This document shows, in pieces, positions 1 through 25,849 of a stretch of DNA of 64,000 nucleotides. The translations under genes and the position numbers were made by a program. The DNA is from Lutjanus erythropterus (taxonomy: Eukaryota > Chordata > Actinopteri > Lutjaniformes > Lutjanidae), in assembly GCA_020091685.1 (NCBI GenBank), contig CM034599.1:923546-987545 (forward strand), in the 5' to 3' direction. A model generated the notes under the pieces. It did no database searches. It saw only the letters and a list, made by a program, of their open reading frames with translations, and was not told the origin of the DNA. How positions within the stretch are numbered: position 1 is the first letter of the stretch; each line of letters opens with the position of its first letter.

Positions 1-843
<843 letters not shown>

Positions 844-1880
844 ACCTGAATCCTGAACCCTGACCCGGGTCCAGACCCTGAACTGTCCTGGTTTCACTCA
901 CACACACACATGTTATCAGTGATAATCCACATGAACACAGAACCTGAACTCACTCAGAGCCACAAACACAGTCAGACCAGATCAGCTGAGTCCTGGTTCA
1001 CACCATAAAACCTTTTGACTAAAAACTGCAGAACAAGTCCCTCGAGTTTTTAAAGGACGAGTTCACTGTTTTACAACTCAGACCTGATTAAATTTGATTG
1101 TAATACAAACTAGGAGTCTTTTTTTTTTTGTTTTTTATTGTTGTGACAATTTAATTTCACATTAAAAGACTTCAAGTAATATCTCTCTGCGGCTTTTTTA
1201 AAAAAGAAAGAAAGAAAGAGCTTCTATTAAAATATTTATGTAGTCTTTGTTATTGAGATGTAATCCAAATATGATCAAGAAAAATATTAATAATAAATAT
1301 TTTTTTAAAATGTAGAGAGAAGAAAAAATGTGCATAATTTAAAATGATCCGTTAGGAAATTACTCCGGGAGCACAGCTTGTGCATAATGATAATTTCCAT
1401 AATATTCATTAATGCCTAAAGATAAAGATATTTTAGTAAGTCCATGAATGCAGCACACATGAACTGACCACAGAGAGGCGGACGGTCCAGTGAACCAAAA
1501 CAGCAACCATACTTCTATAAAGATAAATATGTCAAACTATAAATCTAAAAATATATCAAGTTCCAGTTAGAAACAAGAAAATGTAACTTGTTTCATCTTC
1601 CTTTTAAATACATGTAAGTTTTGTCTGTGTTGAAAAACAGTGAATGTTCTTGTAGCAGCTGTGTGTGTTTGTGGCTCTGCTGCGTTCACTGACTCTCTGT
1701 CCTGTTGGAACAACAAACAGCAGCTCTTCATCGTCCTCATCTTCATCACGACTCAAACTGTTTCCAGAAACTTCAACAATCAGCTGATGAGAAAACAAAT
1801 GATCAACAGTGATTGGACGATTTTTTTTTTCATTTTTGTTTTCAGTTATTTGTAAATAAAGATTTTTGACTATGAGCTCT
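844..1880 (+). other. wdr5: wdr5 3' untranslated region with candidate polyadenylation sites
   Basis: Noncoding sequence after the wdr5 stop. Candidate poly(A) signals on the + strand are ATTAAA at 1161-1166, AATAAA at 1292-1297 and AATAAA at 1855-1860. The last is followed about 25 bp later by a TG-rich run, the usual downstream element, so it is the best candidate for the distal end. The region is AT-rich with short GAAA and poly-T runs and holds no convincing ORF. Confidence 0.6.
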
Positions 1881-2049
1881 GACTGTGTGTGTGTGTGTGT
1901 GTATCTGTGAGAGACTTCATACAGAAAAGTCTCAATGTTTTTCCCTTAAAAATCACCTCCACACCTTGTTTTCATCTCGCTGCAGTGATGGAAGATGCAC
2001 TCAGGTGTGTCAGTACCTGGCTGAGACTGAAGGAGGATTTTTAGGCGTC

Positions 2050-3180
2050 CAATCAGCGTCGCTCGCTGCAGAGCCCCGTTGTTTTTGTTCTAATTATTCT
2101 TTCTGTCTTTCTTCTTATTCTTCTATGCTTAAAGCGTCGGTGCCCCAAAAACCACGAGACAAAAATTCACCAAAATTGGCAGGCGGGTTGCAAATTCCAC
2201 CCACTACTCAGGCAACAAAAATGACACCCATTGACCTGAAGGTGGCGCTGCAAGAATCAAGTTAATGTTTTTGAAATGATCTTGAAAACAGCTGAGCACA
2301 GACTGAAAATCCTTTCACCATTTTAATTGTTCAGTTCATCTGAATCTTTTCTCTTTTAGTCTTCTGCTTTAAAAATGTCAACTTTGAAGACTTTTTCTTC
2401 GTTTTATCAAAAATGTATTTCGTGAACTTTTCGTAGACCGTTGGATCAATCATCCAGAAAATGAGTCACATCATCTATAGACTTTACTGATCTAAAGTTA
2501 TCAAAGAAATTTTGATTTGTCATTCTTCATCAAAATAGGTAATTTTCAAAAATCAGTAATAAGCTAAGCCAACATCCAAGCACAGGCGTTTCACCTCTAG
2601 GGGGCGCCACAAATGTGAAAAGTTTCTATCTCATAATTGACTGCATGGTTTCGTATGAAAATCATTTTGTAAGATCTCAGGTCACGACTCAGTCGATGAA
2701 TTTTGGTACTAATTTATCAAAGTGGGCGGGACTTATTACAGCAAATCTAAATTGTGGACAGTTGACAGTCCAGACTTGTAAAAATCAGCCGTACGTCTTA
2801 CAGAGCTGAAGTTTCTTCAACACAGCTGCTGAATTATGACTAAAGTTTGTCTCACTGCAACCTGTGGTCGATTCAAAAGTCCATCACTCTGCATTTTTAC
2901 AAACAAGAAAAATCAATTAAACTTCATTCAGATCCGACCAGAATCACCACAGACGTTCTGCAGATGGTCGACATCAAGAGTTTCAGATCAAACTGTGAGT
3001 CTGCAGTCAGATTTAATATCTGGCTGTAATTTGTTCTGTATGAACAACATTTACTTTTTTGCTCGATGTTTGATGAAACGTTGACAAAATATTTAACAAA
3101 ACACCTGAAACCAACAGGATGATGTGATTTTTATTTTTTTTCCTAAATTGTATCACCAGCATTTTGACTTTCGTAAGAGT
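2050..3180. repeat. probable dispersed repeat remnant between wdr5 and plpp7
   Basis: AT-rich non-genic stretch. The part around 2080-2270 (a TTATTCTT-rich run, then a segment reading AAAAACCACGAGACAAAAATTCACCAAA-like sequence) resembles a repeat class common in fish genomes. I recognise the style rather than a named family. The 126-codon open frame at 1885-2265 has no family features. No gene is seen. Confidence 0.35.
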
Positions 3181-3239
3181 TTTAAGTTTAAACAGATAAA
3201 AATGTTCCAGTTTTGCACATCTGATGATCAACTTGTAAG

Positions 3240-3345
3240 AAGGTGTGAGGGAAGCGCGTCTCCTCAGTGTCTCAGTCTGTGAGTCTCCGTCTCTGAGGAT
3301 CCAAAGGTCGAGGGTTCGAATCCACATGTGACCAAGAACCACCTG
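3240..3345 (+). repeat. tRNA-derived SINE-like segment
   Basis: A B-box-like sequence GGTTCGAATCC at 3313-3323 follows, about 45 bp downstream, a weak A-box-like stretch (GTCTCAGTCTGTGAG). The spacing fits a tRNA-derived pol III promoter. The segment does not fold as an obvious intact tRNA by eye, so a SINE head is preferred to a functional tRNA gene. Confidence 0.4.
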
Positions 3346-3375
3346 ACAACTATGTGACGACCTCTGCAGGACTGT

Positions 3376-4166
3376 GTGTTGTGTGTCTCATCTATCCAAC
3401 GAACCCGTTCATCACTGCTTCTGCTTTTGTTTCTTCAGGAATCAGATTTGGGTTTTTTTTCCATTTTAAAAGCGCCGGTGTCAGCTGATGTTACTGAACT
3501 GTACAAAGATGCTCAGAGTCAAACAGACGAATCAAATCCTGAGTTTTTATTCATTTGTCTGTTTTCACTTTATCACTTAGTTTTTATTCAGAAAATGTAA
3601 ACCAATTTTTCTTTTCAAAAGTTACTTCAGATTTAATTTAGTCTGAGAAAAATGTTCATGTTGTTTTTCTTTTTGCTCAGTGAGAAACTAAAAAACCCTG
3701 AGACACGCACGCACACACACACACACACACACACATAGTCGTCAGATTTCTTATCTCGTACGTTAACAAACTCTTCCAGCAGCTGTTAGTTTTCTTTCTC
3801 CAGTTCGATGTCGTCCAATCAGCCGGCTGTAAACATGAGAGCAGCATCAAATGGTGAATCGCTAATGCTAAAGCTAATGCTGTGACTGTTAGACAAACGG
3901 AGGACTTAAGTCAGTCTTTCTGTCTCCTCTGACCGGACCAGTCTTAAGTGCAGGAGTCCAGCGGGAGGACCAGGTCCAAACTGGTCTAGAGCCGTCTTAA
4001 ATCTACAGTTCAGACCAGTCCAAACTGGTCCAAACAAGCTGCGTACAGCATGTGTCTCGGAGCATCAAGTCCAGACAGACCAGACTGGAATAAGATTATT
4101 TTTGTCCAAAAATAGATTTTCACAATCGATCCACAGGTGAGAATCTGCAGTCAGGTTCAGACCGGA
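3376..4166 (-). other. plpp7: plpp7 3' flank / probable 3' UTR
   Basis: No coding signal. It contains an AC microsatellite (about 3709-3736). Reverse-strand AATAAA hexamers at 3583-3588 and 3546-3551 could end the plpp7 transcript, which would give a 3' UTR of about 0.6 kb. Which site is used cannot be told from sequence. Confidence 0.4.
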
Positions 4167-7800
<3,634 letters not shown>

Positions 7801-7824
7801 CCCGGACCTGTTTGCATATACACC

Positions 7825-8000
7825 GTTGCTATTGGTTGCACCAGCAGCTTCAGTGGCGGCGGTATGCTAATGCTGCTGACAGCAGATGCTAACAACAGAC
7901 AAACCATCGGAGAGAATACCGTCACAGTTTGTAATCTGATGTTTTTAACGGGCTGGCGTAGTGACGTCATCGTGATATTTACGTCTTTGGTGTTGTTTGT
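7825..8000 (+). promoter_or_regulatory. Probable brd3os promoter with CRE and CCAAT box
   Basis: A perfect palindromic cAMP response element TGACGTCA lies at 7962-7969 and an ATTGG (inverted CCAAT) at 7831-7835. Both lie just upstream of a likely first exon that ends at a good donor at 8216. Assignment to brd3os is inferred from position and strand. The start site itself is not visible. Confidence 0.45.
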
Positions 8001-8215
8001 CCGCAGGAGCTACAAGGAGCTAACAGAGCTAGCAGCGGGATTAGCTGTAAGACTTTAAAAAGAGCGGTGGTCAGCAGAGTGAAGCTAACAGCTGTTAGCT
8101 TCTCACACAGAGACAGCAGGTTAAATTAAGAAGGGAATCAAAGTACGGGAGCCGACAGGGACACAGAAGGAGGAGGAAGAAGTGGTCAGCCTGATGAAGC
8201 AGCAGCTGGGACTGA
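8000..8215 (+). other. brd3os: Probable noncoding first exon of brd3os
   Basis: Purine-rich GAAGGAGGAGGAAGAAG sequence ends at a consensus donor (A|GTGAGT, donor at 8216). The next good acceptor on the strand is the pyrimidine-rich TTTTCTTCCATCAG ending at 8975, which opens the exon with the brd3os reading frame. The 5' limit is a guess. Confidence 0.4.
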
Positions 8216-8975
8216 GTGAGTCTGAAACACGTTCATACTGTAACACGGGATTAACCCGGGTTAACGGTTTACTGTTGTCTGGTGATCAATAATCAATCAG
8301 CCAAACTGAAGGCAAATGACTCTTTTTCACTGTGATTTCTATTTTTACTGTACTAAATCAGAGCACCTGAACGTCTCACAGGTAGACTTCAATTAGAGCT
8401 GAATATCAGACCTGACTGATCCAGAGGCGGTCAACGTCACAGTCTTTACTGCAGTAAAAGTACCGCTTCAACTTGTTTACTACTGTGAAAGTGAAAAAGT
8501 TGTTACTTCTTTTATGTATTAATCATCTTACGTTATTATCATTTTTTGTCTTGTTACATTTCTTTATGTAATTTTGTTTCGTCTTTTATTTCACATTTGT
8601 GTTGTTACATTTTTTACATCATTACTGTGTTGTTACGTTCTTTTCCCCTTTGTTGCGTCATTTTCGTCTTGTTACATTGTTGGTATCTAACACAAGTTTG
8701 TCTGGAGCTAACATTAATACAGTCTGTAAGCTAGTTAGCCACACATGCTAACTTTAAATGCTTACATTAGAAAACTGTAGTTAAGAAAATGGATCTTAGA
8801 AATAAAACATTTGCGCTGTATTATGTGAGGTAAAATTACGATTTTTTTTAACGGAGTTTGGTTGGTTCGCAGAGATATTTGGTTGATATTTTATCAGTGG
8901 TTTTTACGTGAAAAATGACTTCAAACATGATCAAAATAAAACTCACAGCTCTCTGACCTGGTTTTCTTCCATCAG

Positions 8976-9420
8976 ATTCTGCTCCAGGATCAGGACCAGC
9001 TGGACTCTTAAACATGGCTGAAATGGACCTGAACTTGAGGGGGTCCATACTGGGCTGGGTCAGTCTGCTTCTGGACATCTTTGCCGTCTCTGTTCTGGCT
9101 TGTGGAGCTCTGGCACCTCCGACATGTCAGACTGTGATCCTCCTGTTGTAGAGGAACCACTTGGTTCTCCTGGTCCACGTCGTCCCCCCCTGGCAGAGAA
9201 GGCCCTGTCCGAGTCCTTCGTCCGGCTCAGGTACCGAGACACATCCCTGCTGGTGTGGCAGCAGCAGCAGCAGGAGCTGGAGGCGGCTCCGCCTTCCACC
9301 TACCTGAGTCGTTCCCAGTCCTCCTGGTACAGCAGCTACGGGAACCAGGCCGTCCTGGTCCGGGACAAGAGGGGCCTGGAGGACGCTGATGGACGGTCCA
9401 GGATCTGTGCAGTCATGTAG
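8976..9420 (+). CDS. brd3os: BRD3OS-like small protein with C-terminal CaaX box (coding part 9124-9420)
   Basis: The coding exon runs from an acceptor at 8975 into a 98-residue frame starting at ATG 9124 (MSDCDPPVV) and ending at TAG 9418-9420. The core [20 protein letters not shown], then [28 protein letters not shown] and VLVRDK, matches the human BRD3OS (LINC00094) reading frame as I remember it. The protein ends ICAVM, a CaaX-type prenylation signal with Met last (farnesyl type); the human one, as recalled, ends CTIM. No in-frame ATG lies upstream in the exon. It sits tail-to-tail with brd3, as in mammals. Function is unknown. A purely noncoding role is less likely, because conservation is at protein level. 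Confidence 0.82.
9015..9152 (+). other. Upstream ORF overlapping the brd3os start, hydrophobic 45-residue peptide
   Basis: ATG at 9015 sits in a strong context (AAACATGG, A at -3 and G at +4) and opens a 45-codon frame ending TAG at 9150-9152. It overlaps the brd3os ATG (9124) in a different frame. The peptide begins [10 protein letters not shown] and contains the hydrophobic run [17 protein letters not shown], which could form one membrane span. It may be a regulatory upstream ORF or a second product. It may also mean that the true splicing differs from the model given for brd3os. Confidence 0.4.
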
Positions 9421-10400
9421 ACTGGAACTAGAGACCAAAGCAGAGCCTGGTCCAGACTGAACTAGAGTTAAAGAGACAAACAGACCAAACCGCAGACATT
9501 TCTTTAGTGGATTTAAACGTGATTAAAGTTTACAGGTCGCTCGTCATTTGGAACATCTGGATTAAATGGAACCATGACTGCTTCAGATTCTGTCACAAGT
9601 GTTTTGTACCCTGTAAATGACCCTAATCGCTAAGCCCCATCCTCCCTAGCTACTGTTGCTATGTCTGTCAGGTTTTCCATTCTCACACTGCACATAAATG
9701 CAGTTTACGTGATAATGATAACATGCTAATGTTGGTATCTAACAGGATGTTTGTCTGGAGCTATTGTTACTTCAGTTAGTAAGCTAGTTAGCCTCACATG
9801 CTAACATTTAGTAAGTAACAAAAATTCATCTGGAGCTAACATTACTGCAGCTGGTAAGATAGTTAGCTGCAGATGCTAATGTTAGCAGCTTATGTTAGTT
9901 CAGACAGAGTTTAATCCATTCCTCATGTTTGCTCCTGTGTTTTTGGTTTTTGAAAAGAGTCCAAGAAAGACGGTGTTGCATATTAACAAATCTACGATTG
10001 GACAGTTGCTGTTTGGAGGAGGGGCTTCGCAAGTTTCAACTGTTCAGTGTTTCATAAGGAAAAGCAAAAATTAGATCAACATCAGTATAATAATTAATAA
10101 TTCTCAGCTTGTTTAAACTTTAAATCTTGTTTTCAGCCAACAATCTGGCGTGTTTCTTCCTCCTGTGGATTAAATCACATCATGTCCTGATTTTCCAACA
10201 GCTTCAGTTTGTGTTTGATTTAAAATACCCACAGTTAAGTTCAGGTTTTGGACTTTTCTCAGCAAAGTTACTTGGCATTGTGGGAAATGTAGGAGCTATA
10301 AAGGGATGTTGATTCAAAGTATTTGTGATGTGAACAGCAGTGTTCCAGTTTGACTCCAGATTCTGTTTTTAAATGAGACAATAAATGTTTTGTTTTTTAC
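9421..10400 (+). other. brd3os: brd3os 3' UTR with poly(A) signal
   Basis: Noncoding sequence after the brd3os stop, with several GCTAACATTA-type words (about 9640-9900). AATAAA at 10380-10385 is followed by TGTTTTGTTTTTT, a good cleavage context. This puts the end about 470 bp short of the proposed end of brd3 on the other strand. Confidence 0.6.
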
Positions 10401-10864
10401 TCATGTGGATGACATTTGTGTTTGATACATTTCAACCAAGTCGAGTCCTGAGTTAAGAACAAGTACCTGGTCATGATAGGCAAGTCCCAAGTCAGGCTGG
10501 GACTAAAGGTGCATTCATGGACGTCATGAATTCCCACTTTGATATGTAACAAAATTTGTCTGGAGCCAACATCGTTGCAGCTAGTTAGACGCACATACTA
10601 ATGTTTGGTATGTAACAAAAGTTTGTCTGGACTAACGTTACTGCAGCTAGTAAGCTAGTTAGCACATCAGCGTCAGCAGGACTTTGAGTTTAACCATCAT
10701 CATGCTAACATGTTAGCATGTAGCTCCAGTCCAGCTGCACAGAGCTGCTGGCACGTCTGCAGGCTGAGGACTCGGCTGTCACAAATTCAACCAGTGATTT
10801 TATGGCTCCGACTTGTTTTTAGTGACATGAACTTGTGTGAATGAGAGTCGAGTCATCGAGTCAG
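10401..10864. other. Gap between the convergent brd3os and brd3 3' ends
   Basis: About 0.46 kb with GCTAGTTAGC and CATGCTAACATG words and no coding signal. Confidence 0.5.
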
Positions 10865-13800
10865 TTTATGTGTTTATTTATGAAAACAAAGGAACTCAGA
10901 AAATAAGGATCCCATATCAGTAATTACATCAAATAATTCACTTGTTGGTTTTTCGTCGGTTTGTCCTCTCTGTCTCTGCGTCTCTACTCTATTGAGCGGA
11001 GTTCGATCTAAACCTCAGACAGCTACTATACAGCTACTATACAGTGCTCAAACATACGGAAGAAAGAACGTACGGCCGGAGTGCATGCAAATACATAAAA
11101 TCACTTTTTTCCTTTTTCTTATTAAAATACAAAAATTAACTATTAGCATCAAAGCTCGACCATCAACTAAAAACAAACAGAGGAGGGTTACTGTGGCAAC
11201 GAGCTGTCCAACTGTCTGTCTGTCATACCGGAAGGAAACGTACACGTGTGTTTCAAGTTCATCAGTTATTGATTAGTCTGTCAAATTAAACCAAATGTCT
11301 GGTTTTAGTTTTATATTTCTTCAGTCTGACAAGTTTAAAAACAAAACGTTCAGTTCAGACTTGACTTAAACCATGTTATGACGACTAAACTGTCTCCATG
11401 ACAACTGAGCAGCTCCATCCACTGATGAAGGTCAGGGCATTTGGTTGAAAGCTTCAAAAATACGATTTTTTTTCATGAAACAGCAAATGCTCCGATTGTT
11501 GAGGCTAAAGTTTTGTTTTTGTTTGTTTTTTTAACGTAAAATGAACTGAATTAATCATCACATTTCAATCTGAACCTGAACATATTGGTAACCATTAATC
11601 ACACAATCAGGAATCAATACTTTTAACCCAACAGTCTAGAAGCTTTGAGTTGACACGCAGGTGAAGGTCTGACCAATCAATGAGGAGGAGGCAGATCTGA
11701 ATGAAGCCTGACAGACAAAACTCAGGGCTTAATTCACAATCACTCAGAAGTGGGGGGGGGGGGATCCCAAAATCCAGACATGAACCCACAGAGTGTCAGG
11801 CGTCTGTATGCAGAGGTCAAAAGTCAAATACAAGGAGAGCATTGACAGGAAGAGGCAGACAGATAGACAGGTCGACAGACAGGTGAGGTGCATTTGAGAA
11901 GTCACATGATTTAATCCGCCTGTTTCAATCTGATTGATTGATTGATTGATTTATCTGATCAACAGCACCGCATCAAAACCAGATCAACAGAAACACGGTG
12001 AGGTCAGACAGAGAAAAAAAAAAAAAAAAAAAAAAACTGACAAAGCCCCGCCCACCTGACGTCTGAGACTATGAAAAACAAGTTGGAAAGTAAACTTTGT
12101 GCCAGAGGAAACCAGCCAATCAGAGCAGAGTTGCTGCAGAGTTTTTTTGCTGTCAGTTTTCCAGGCATCAGGAAACACAAATTGACGATGAAACACACAA
12201 CTGAACAAATCACCATGACAACACTGTCTCACGTCTAATCCTGATCACAGATCAAAGATGAATAGACGTTGGCTGCATTCCAAACGTATGGAAGCTTCCT
12301 TCCTCCCTTCCAGCTGACTGCAGCTCAACTACAACAAACCAATCAGGTGAAGACAGGGTTGTGATGTCACTGGGGATATCTGCTATAAAAGAAACATATG
12401 AATTATGATCATGTGACATGAGAATGTCTGCAGTGTGGAGGTTTTTTTTGTCTAAATATATTTCAGTGTCTGTTTGCAATGATTGGTCAGCATCGGTCAT
12501 GTGACGAGGAGCCAATCATCCCAAACGTTACCAAACACCCGTCAGCAGGAGTTTTCTTACTCTGCCCAGTGAATGTGTGTTTTAAAAGCATTTTATTTTA
12601 TGTTTAAAGGCATTATAGTTTATTTATAATATATTGCATTTTATTTTGAAACACACTATATTTTATCTTGAAAATCACTGAATTTTCAGCAGACTGCCTT
12701 AGTTGGAAAAAACACCTGCAGATATGAACATCAGCCAAAATGAGTTGGAATATATCGAAGAAACGCTGCATCCTGCGTCTCGACACGTCACCACAAACAC
12801 GACGCCACTTCTTCACAAACAGTTAAAAAAAAATAAAAATCTATCCGCTCATTTGGACTTAAAAACGTTTCAATTGGAGCTGACGAGGCTCTGCAGGAGC
12901 CAATCAGATTTAACTTCATTATAAAAAGAGTAAAATACAAACCGGAGCTAAAACAATTAAATTACAGTAAATTAAATTTGGAAAATTACAATAAATAATT
13001 ACTCAGTTCAGCGACTGAAAATATTCTCCTGTCCAGAACAGCCAACATAAAGTTTTCACTTTATGTTGAGAAATAAAAGCTATTTTTTCCTAACTGATAA
13101 AAAAACAAATTTATTTTTCAGTTGCAACTTGTTTTCTTCTTCTGCTGTTGCAGTTTTAAGTTTGAATCAGCTCCTGTTTCCTTCAAAAGCAGCAAAAATA
13201 AACTCGAACACTCGAGACGTTTTGACCAATCAGGACTCTTCCTTACATCTGGAGCAGCCTGAGCACCAACAGGAGTACAGGTGAGGTGGGCGGGGCTGTT
13301 ACAGTATGAGTGGTTTTGTTTTTGGCGCAGGGTGGGGTCGGAAGAGGACAGCGGTACAAAGACATTTTTATATAGAGAACCTTATAAGACACAAACAAGT
13401 TCAGCACACAACCTGAAAAATAAAAAAAAACAAAAAAAACACAAAGGAAATGTAGTGTTTTTTAAAAAAAAAAAAAAAAAAAAAGGAAGAAGAAGAAGAA
13501 GTTTGTCTCTGCTGACAAACTGCCGGCGCTGGTAGGTAGATGGTGGTGGCGGGAGGGCTGGGGTCTGAGCCATGTGACTCTGCCCACCCCCACACTGTTG
13601 ACCCCCCGGGGACAGACAGTTAGCTTGTGGGTTTGGGTTGCAGGACCAGCAGAGGACAGGTCTGGTCTCAGAGGGTTTCTGCTTCCAGTTTGAGTGGACG
13701 CAAAGTCAGCAAATTATTTGTCAGATTTTCAACTGATTTCCTTCCTTTTCTCTTAAAAAATAAAAAACCTGCAGAGACTTGAAACGTGCTGCAGAGAGAA

Positions 13801-13988
13801 AATCCATCATTGTCTATGTGCGTACAAAAATACTTTTGGTCTCACAAAACGAGACTCCGAGGAACCAAACGGACGTTTGCCACAGGATACAGGCTAAACA
13901 ACTGGTCAAGAAGATCAACAGTTATCAGTTAATTGATTCATTAAACCTGGTCAATTGGAAAATCGGTCCAAAGTAAAATAATCGTTAC

Positions 13989-14041
13989 AGGAAGGCCTTG
14001 AAAAACATGTGGAACCTCCACACGTTTTTCAAAGCCTTCCT
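13989..14041 (-). repeat. Near-perfect hairpin inside the brd3 3' UTR
   Basis: AGGAAGGCCTTGAAAAACAT (13989-14008, continuing to 14012) is followed after a 5-base loop by its reverse complement at 14018-14041, with only a few mismatches in 24 positions. Similar but imperfect sequence occurs at about 25610-25680, so it is probably a small palindromic repeat family member. Confidence 0.75.
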
Positions 14042-15189
14042 GAAAGGATTATTTTCATTATCAATCATTTTCTCCAATAATCAATAATTTGTTTGGTCCA
14101 AGACGACGTCCTCAAATGTCTTGTTTTGTCCACAACTCAAAGACATTCAGTTTACTGTCAGAGAGGAGGAAAGAATCCAAAGAACATAAACTGACTTGTG
14201 TTCTGGTGTAGGAAGTGGTTCCCTGCAGGTTCTCTTTGGGAACCAAAGTGGGCGTGTCTTGTTCTGCAAGGTCGTTAGCAGACTTACTTGTTGAATTCTT
14301 GCAGGTCTTCAGACTACGGTGGAATCAGACAGCAGAGTAAAAGTCTGGGTGAAAACACAGCGGAACATCGACCTCATAATTTTAAAACATAATTTCGTCT
14401 GACAGAAAAAACTGCTGAATTATTTACTGACTGAAGCAGCTGGATCTGTCCAGATGCTCTATTAGAGCAGTAAAAACACGGAGTGGACCTTTAAAACACT
14501 CTGATGATATAACTGAGGCACAGAGCTGACGGTTATTTCTCTCTGCAGCAGGTTTCAAGTCTCCATCAGCTGATTGATGGGGTTTCAGTTTCAACAAAAG
14601 TAATCCGGATCATCTCCAGTCTGATGTATAACAGTTTCACCGATGAGAACTATAATATAGAAAGAACCTGATTGGCTGGGGGCGCTTCAGTGTCACGGTG
14701 ATGCTCTGAACCTCGTCTCACAGGCGTTGCCACTTTGCAGACGACACATTTGAGGATGCTCCACTTCCCATCAATCACCTTGATCAGAGTAAAACCCACT
14801 GAGATCACCTCCTCCTCCTCATCTCCCATGATGCTCTATTGATGCTTCTGGAATGTTTTCAGAGGTCAGGGGTCACAGCCGGCCGTCCAAGAAGAAGAAG
14901 AAAAACAGCCTCCACAGCAGCAACATGTGAGTGTTCAGAGAAGATCAACACAACTCCCAGACAGACCGGCAGACAGACAGGCTGCCTGTCTCTCTAACAC
15001 GTCTCCCTCCCTCCTTTCTTCTTCTTCTTCTTCTTCTCCTCTCGCTGGGAAGTTGACATTTTCTTCTTCTTCTCTTCTGTCTGTTTGCATTCCGCCAGAA
15101 AAAAAGGGGGGGAAAAAAAAAACAAAAAAAAAAAACGACACTATGAGCTAAAAAACAGGTCAGCCTATTTACATACAGTCTCCAAGTCT

Positions 15190-15191
15190 GG

Positions 15192-15247
<56 letters not shown>
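15190..15247. repeat. TG microsatellite
   Basis: About 28 uninterrupted TG units in the brd3 3' UTR, with shorter TG blocks at 15267-15277, 15393-15417 and 15434-15453. Confidence 0.95.
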
Positions 15248-15250
<3 letters not shown>

Positions 15251-15511
15251 TAATATATATTTTGTGTGTGTGTGTGTTGTAAGAAGTTCAGAGTGTGTAT
15301 CTCTGTCTTTTGTTTGTGTGTGTGTTTGTTCAGGATGGAAATTGTGTGTATGTGTGTGATCGTCATGGTTTAACTGTGTACATTGAGTTCTGCGTGTGTG
15401 TGTGTGTGTGTGTGTGTCGAGTGGATAAACCTTTGTGTGTGTGTGTGTGTGTGTTCAGTAACATGTATGGGTGTGTGTCTGTGTGTGTATGTGCTGTGTG
15501 TTTGTGTGTGT

Positions 15512-25256
<9,745 letters not shown>

Positions 25257-25305
25257 GGTGGACGACTGTGACGCAGCGATGCACCGTGGGACGGCAGGGT
25301 CTGAC
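25257..25305 (-). other. brd3: brd3 5' UTR part of the ATG exon
   Basis: On the minus strand an acceptor (TTTTTTCACCTTCAG) ends just above 25305. The 49 bases to the ATG are noncoding 5' UTR. The ATG context is CACCATGT, close to Kozak consensus. A TG microsatellite at 25341-25382 lies in the intron upstream. Confidence 0.7.
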
Positions 25306-25339
25306 CTGAAGGTGAAAAAACAACTCCCCCTGTGGTCTG

Positions 25340-25383
<44 letters not shown>

Positions 25384-25849
25384 TGTGTGAGAGCACACAG
25401 GTGTGTGTTAGTGTGGGTGTGTTCAGTTCAGGTGATGTTGGTGTCGATTCTTCGGCTCAACGTTTCCCCCGACGAGACAAACTCCCATCGCACGACCTGA
25501 GAGAGGAGGAGACACATCGTTAGCATCATTAGCTCTGCTGCTGCTAACCATCAGGAAAAAAAGAAAAGAAAATGATCGACAGAATGATCGATAAGGACAA
25601 TAATCATCACAGAAGGCCTTGAATAAAAGGTGCCAACATGTGGAACATCCTTTGGACCCATTTTTCAACCTGCATGTTCATCCTCTGATGACAAAACATG
25701 CGTCTGACGGACCCTCACGCTCTTACAGATGCAGAAAGTACAGGGCTCAGCAATAAGGACTTCTCGTTTGGCGATGTTCTGATGTTTTAAATTTATTCAC
25801 CAAACCGAAAAGGGAAAGGGGCGGGGCCCAGGTGAAGTTAGGATGGCTT

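Larger units (their letters stand above)
10865..15511 (-). other. brd3: brd3 3' untranslated region
   Basis: Everything between the brd3 stop (15512-15514) and reverse-strand AATAAA at 10873-10878 (TTTATT on +) is proposed 3' UTR of about 4.6 kb, long as is usual for BET genes. It holds poly-A/T runs (12012-12034, 13458-13484, 15105-15135), a hairpin at 13989-14041 and TG microsatellites near the stop codon (15190-15247 and several short ones to 15500). No other exon is recognised. Shorter isoforms are possible. Confidence 0.55.

Noticed and set aside
1885..2265. A 126-codon plus-strand frame after wdr5
   Set aside because: It begins in a TG microsatellite and runs through repeat-like sequence. 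No domain or splice context supports it.
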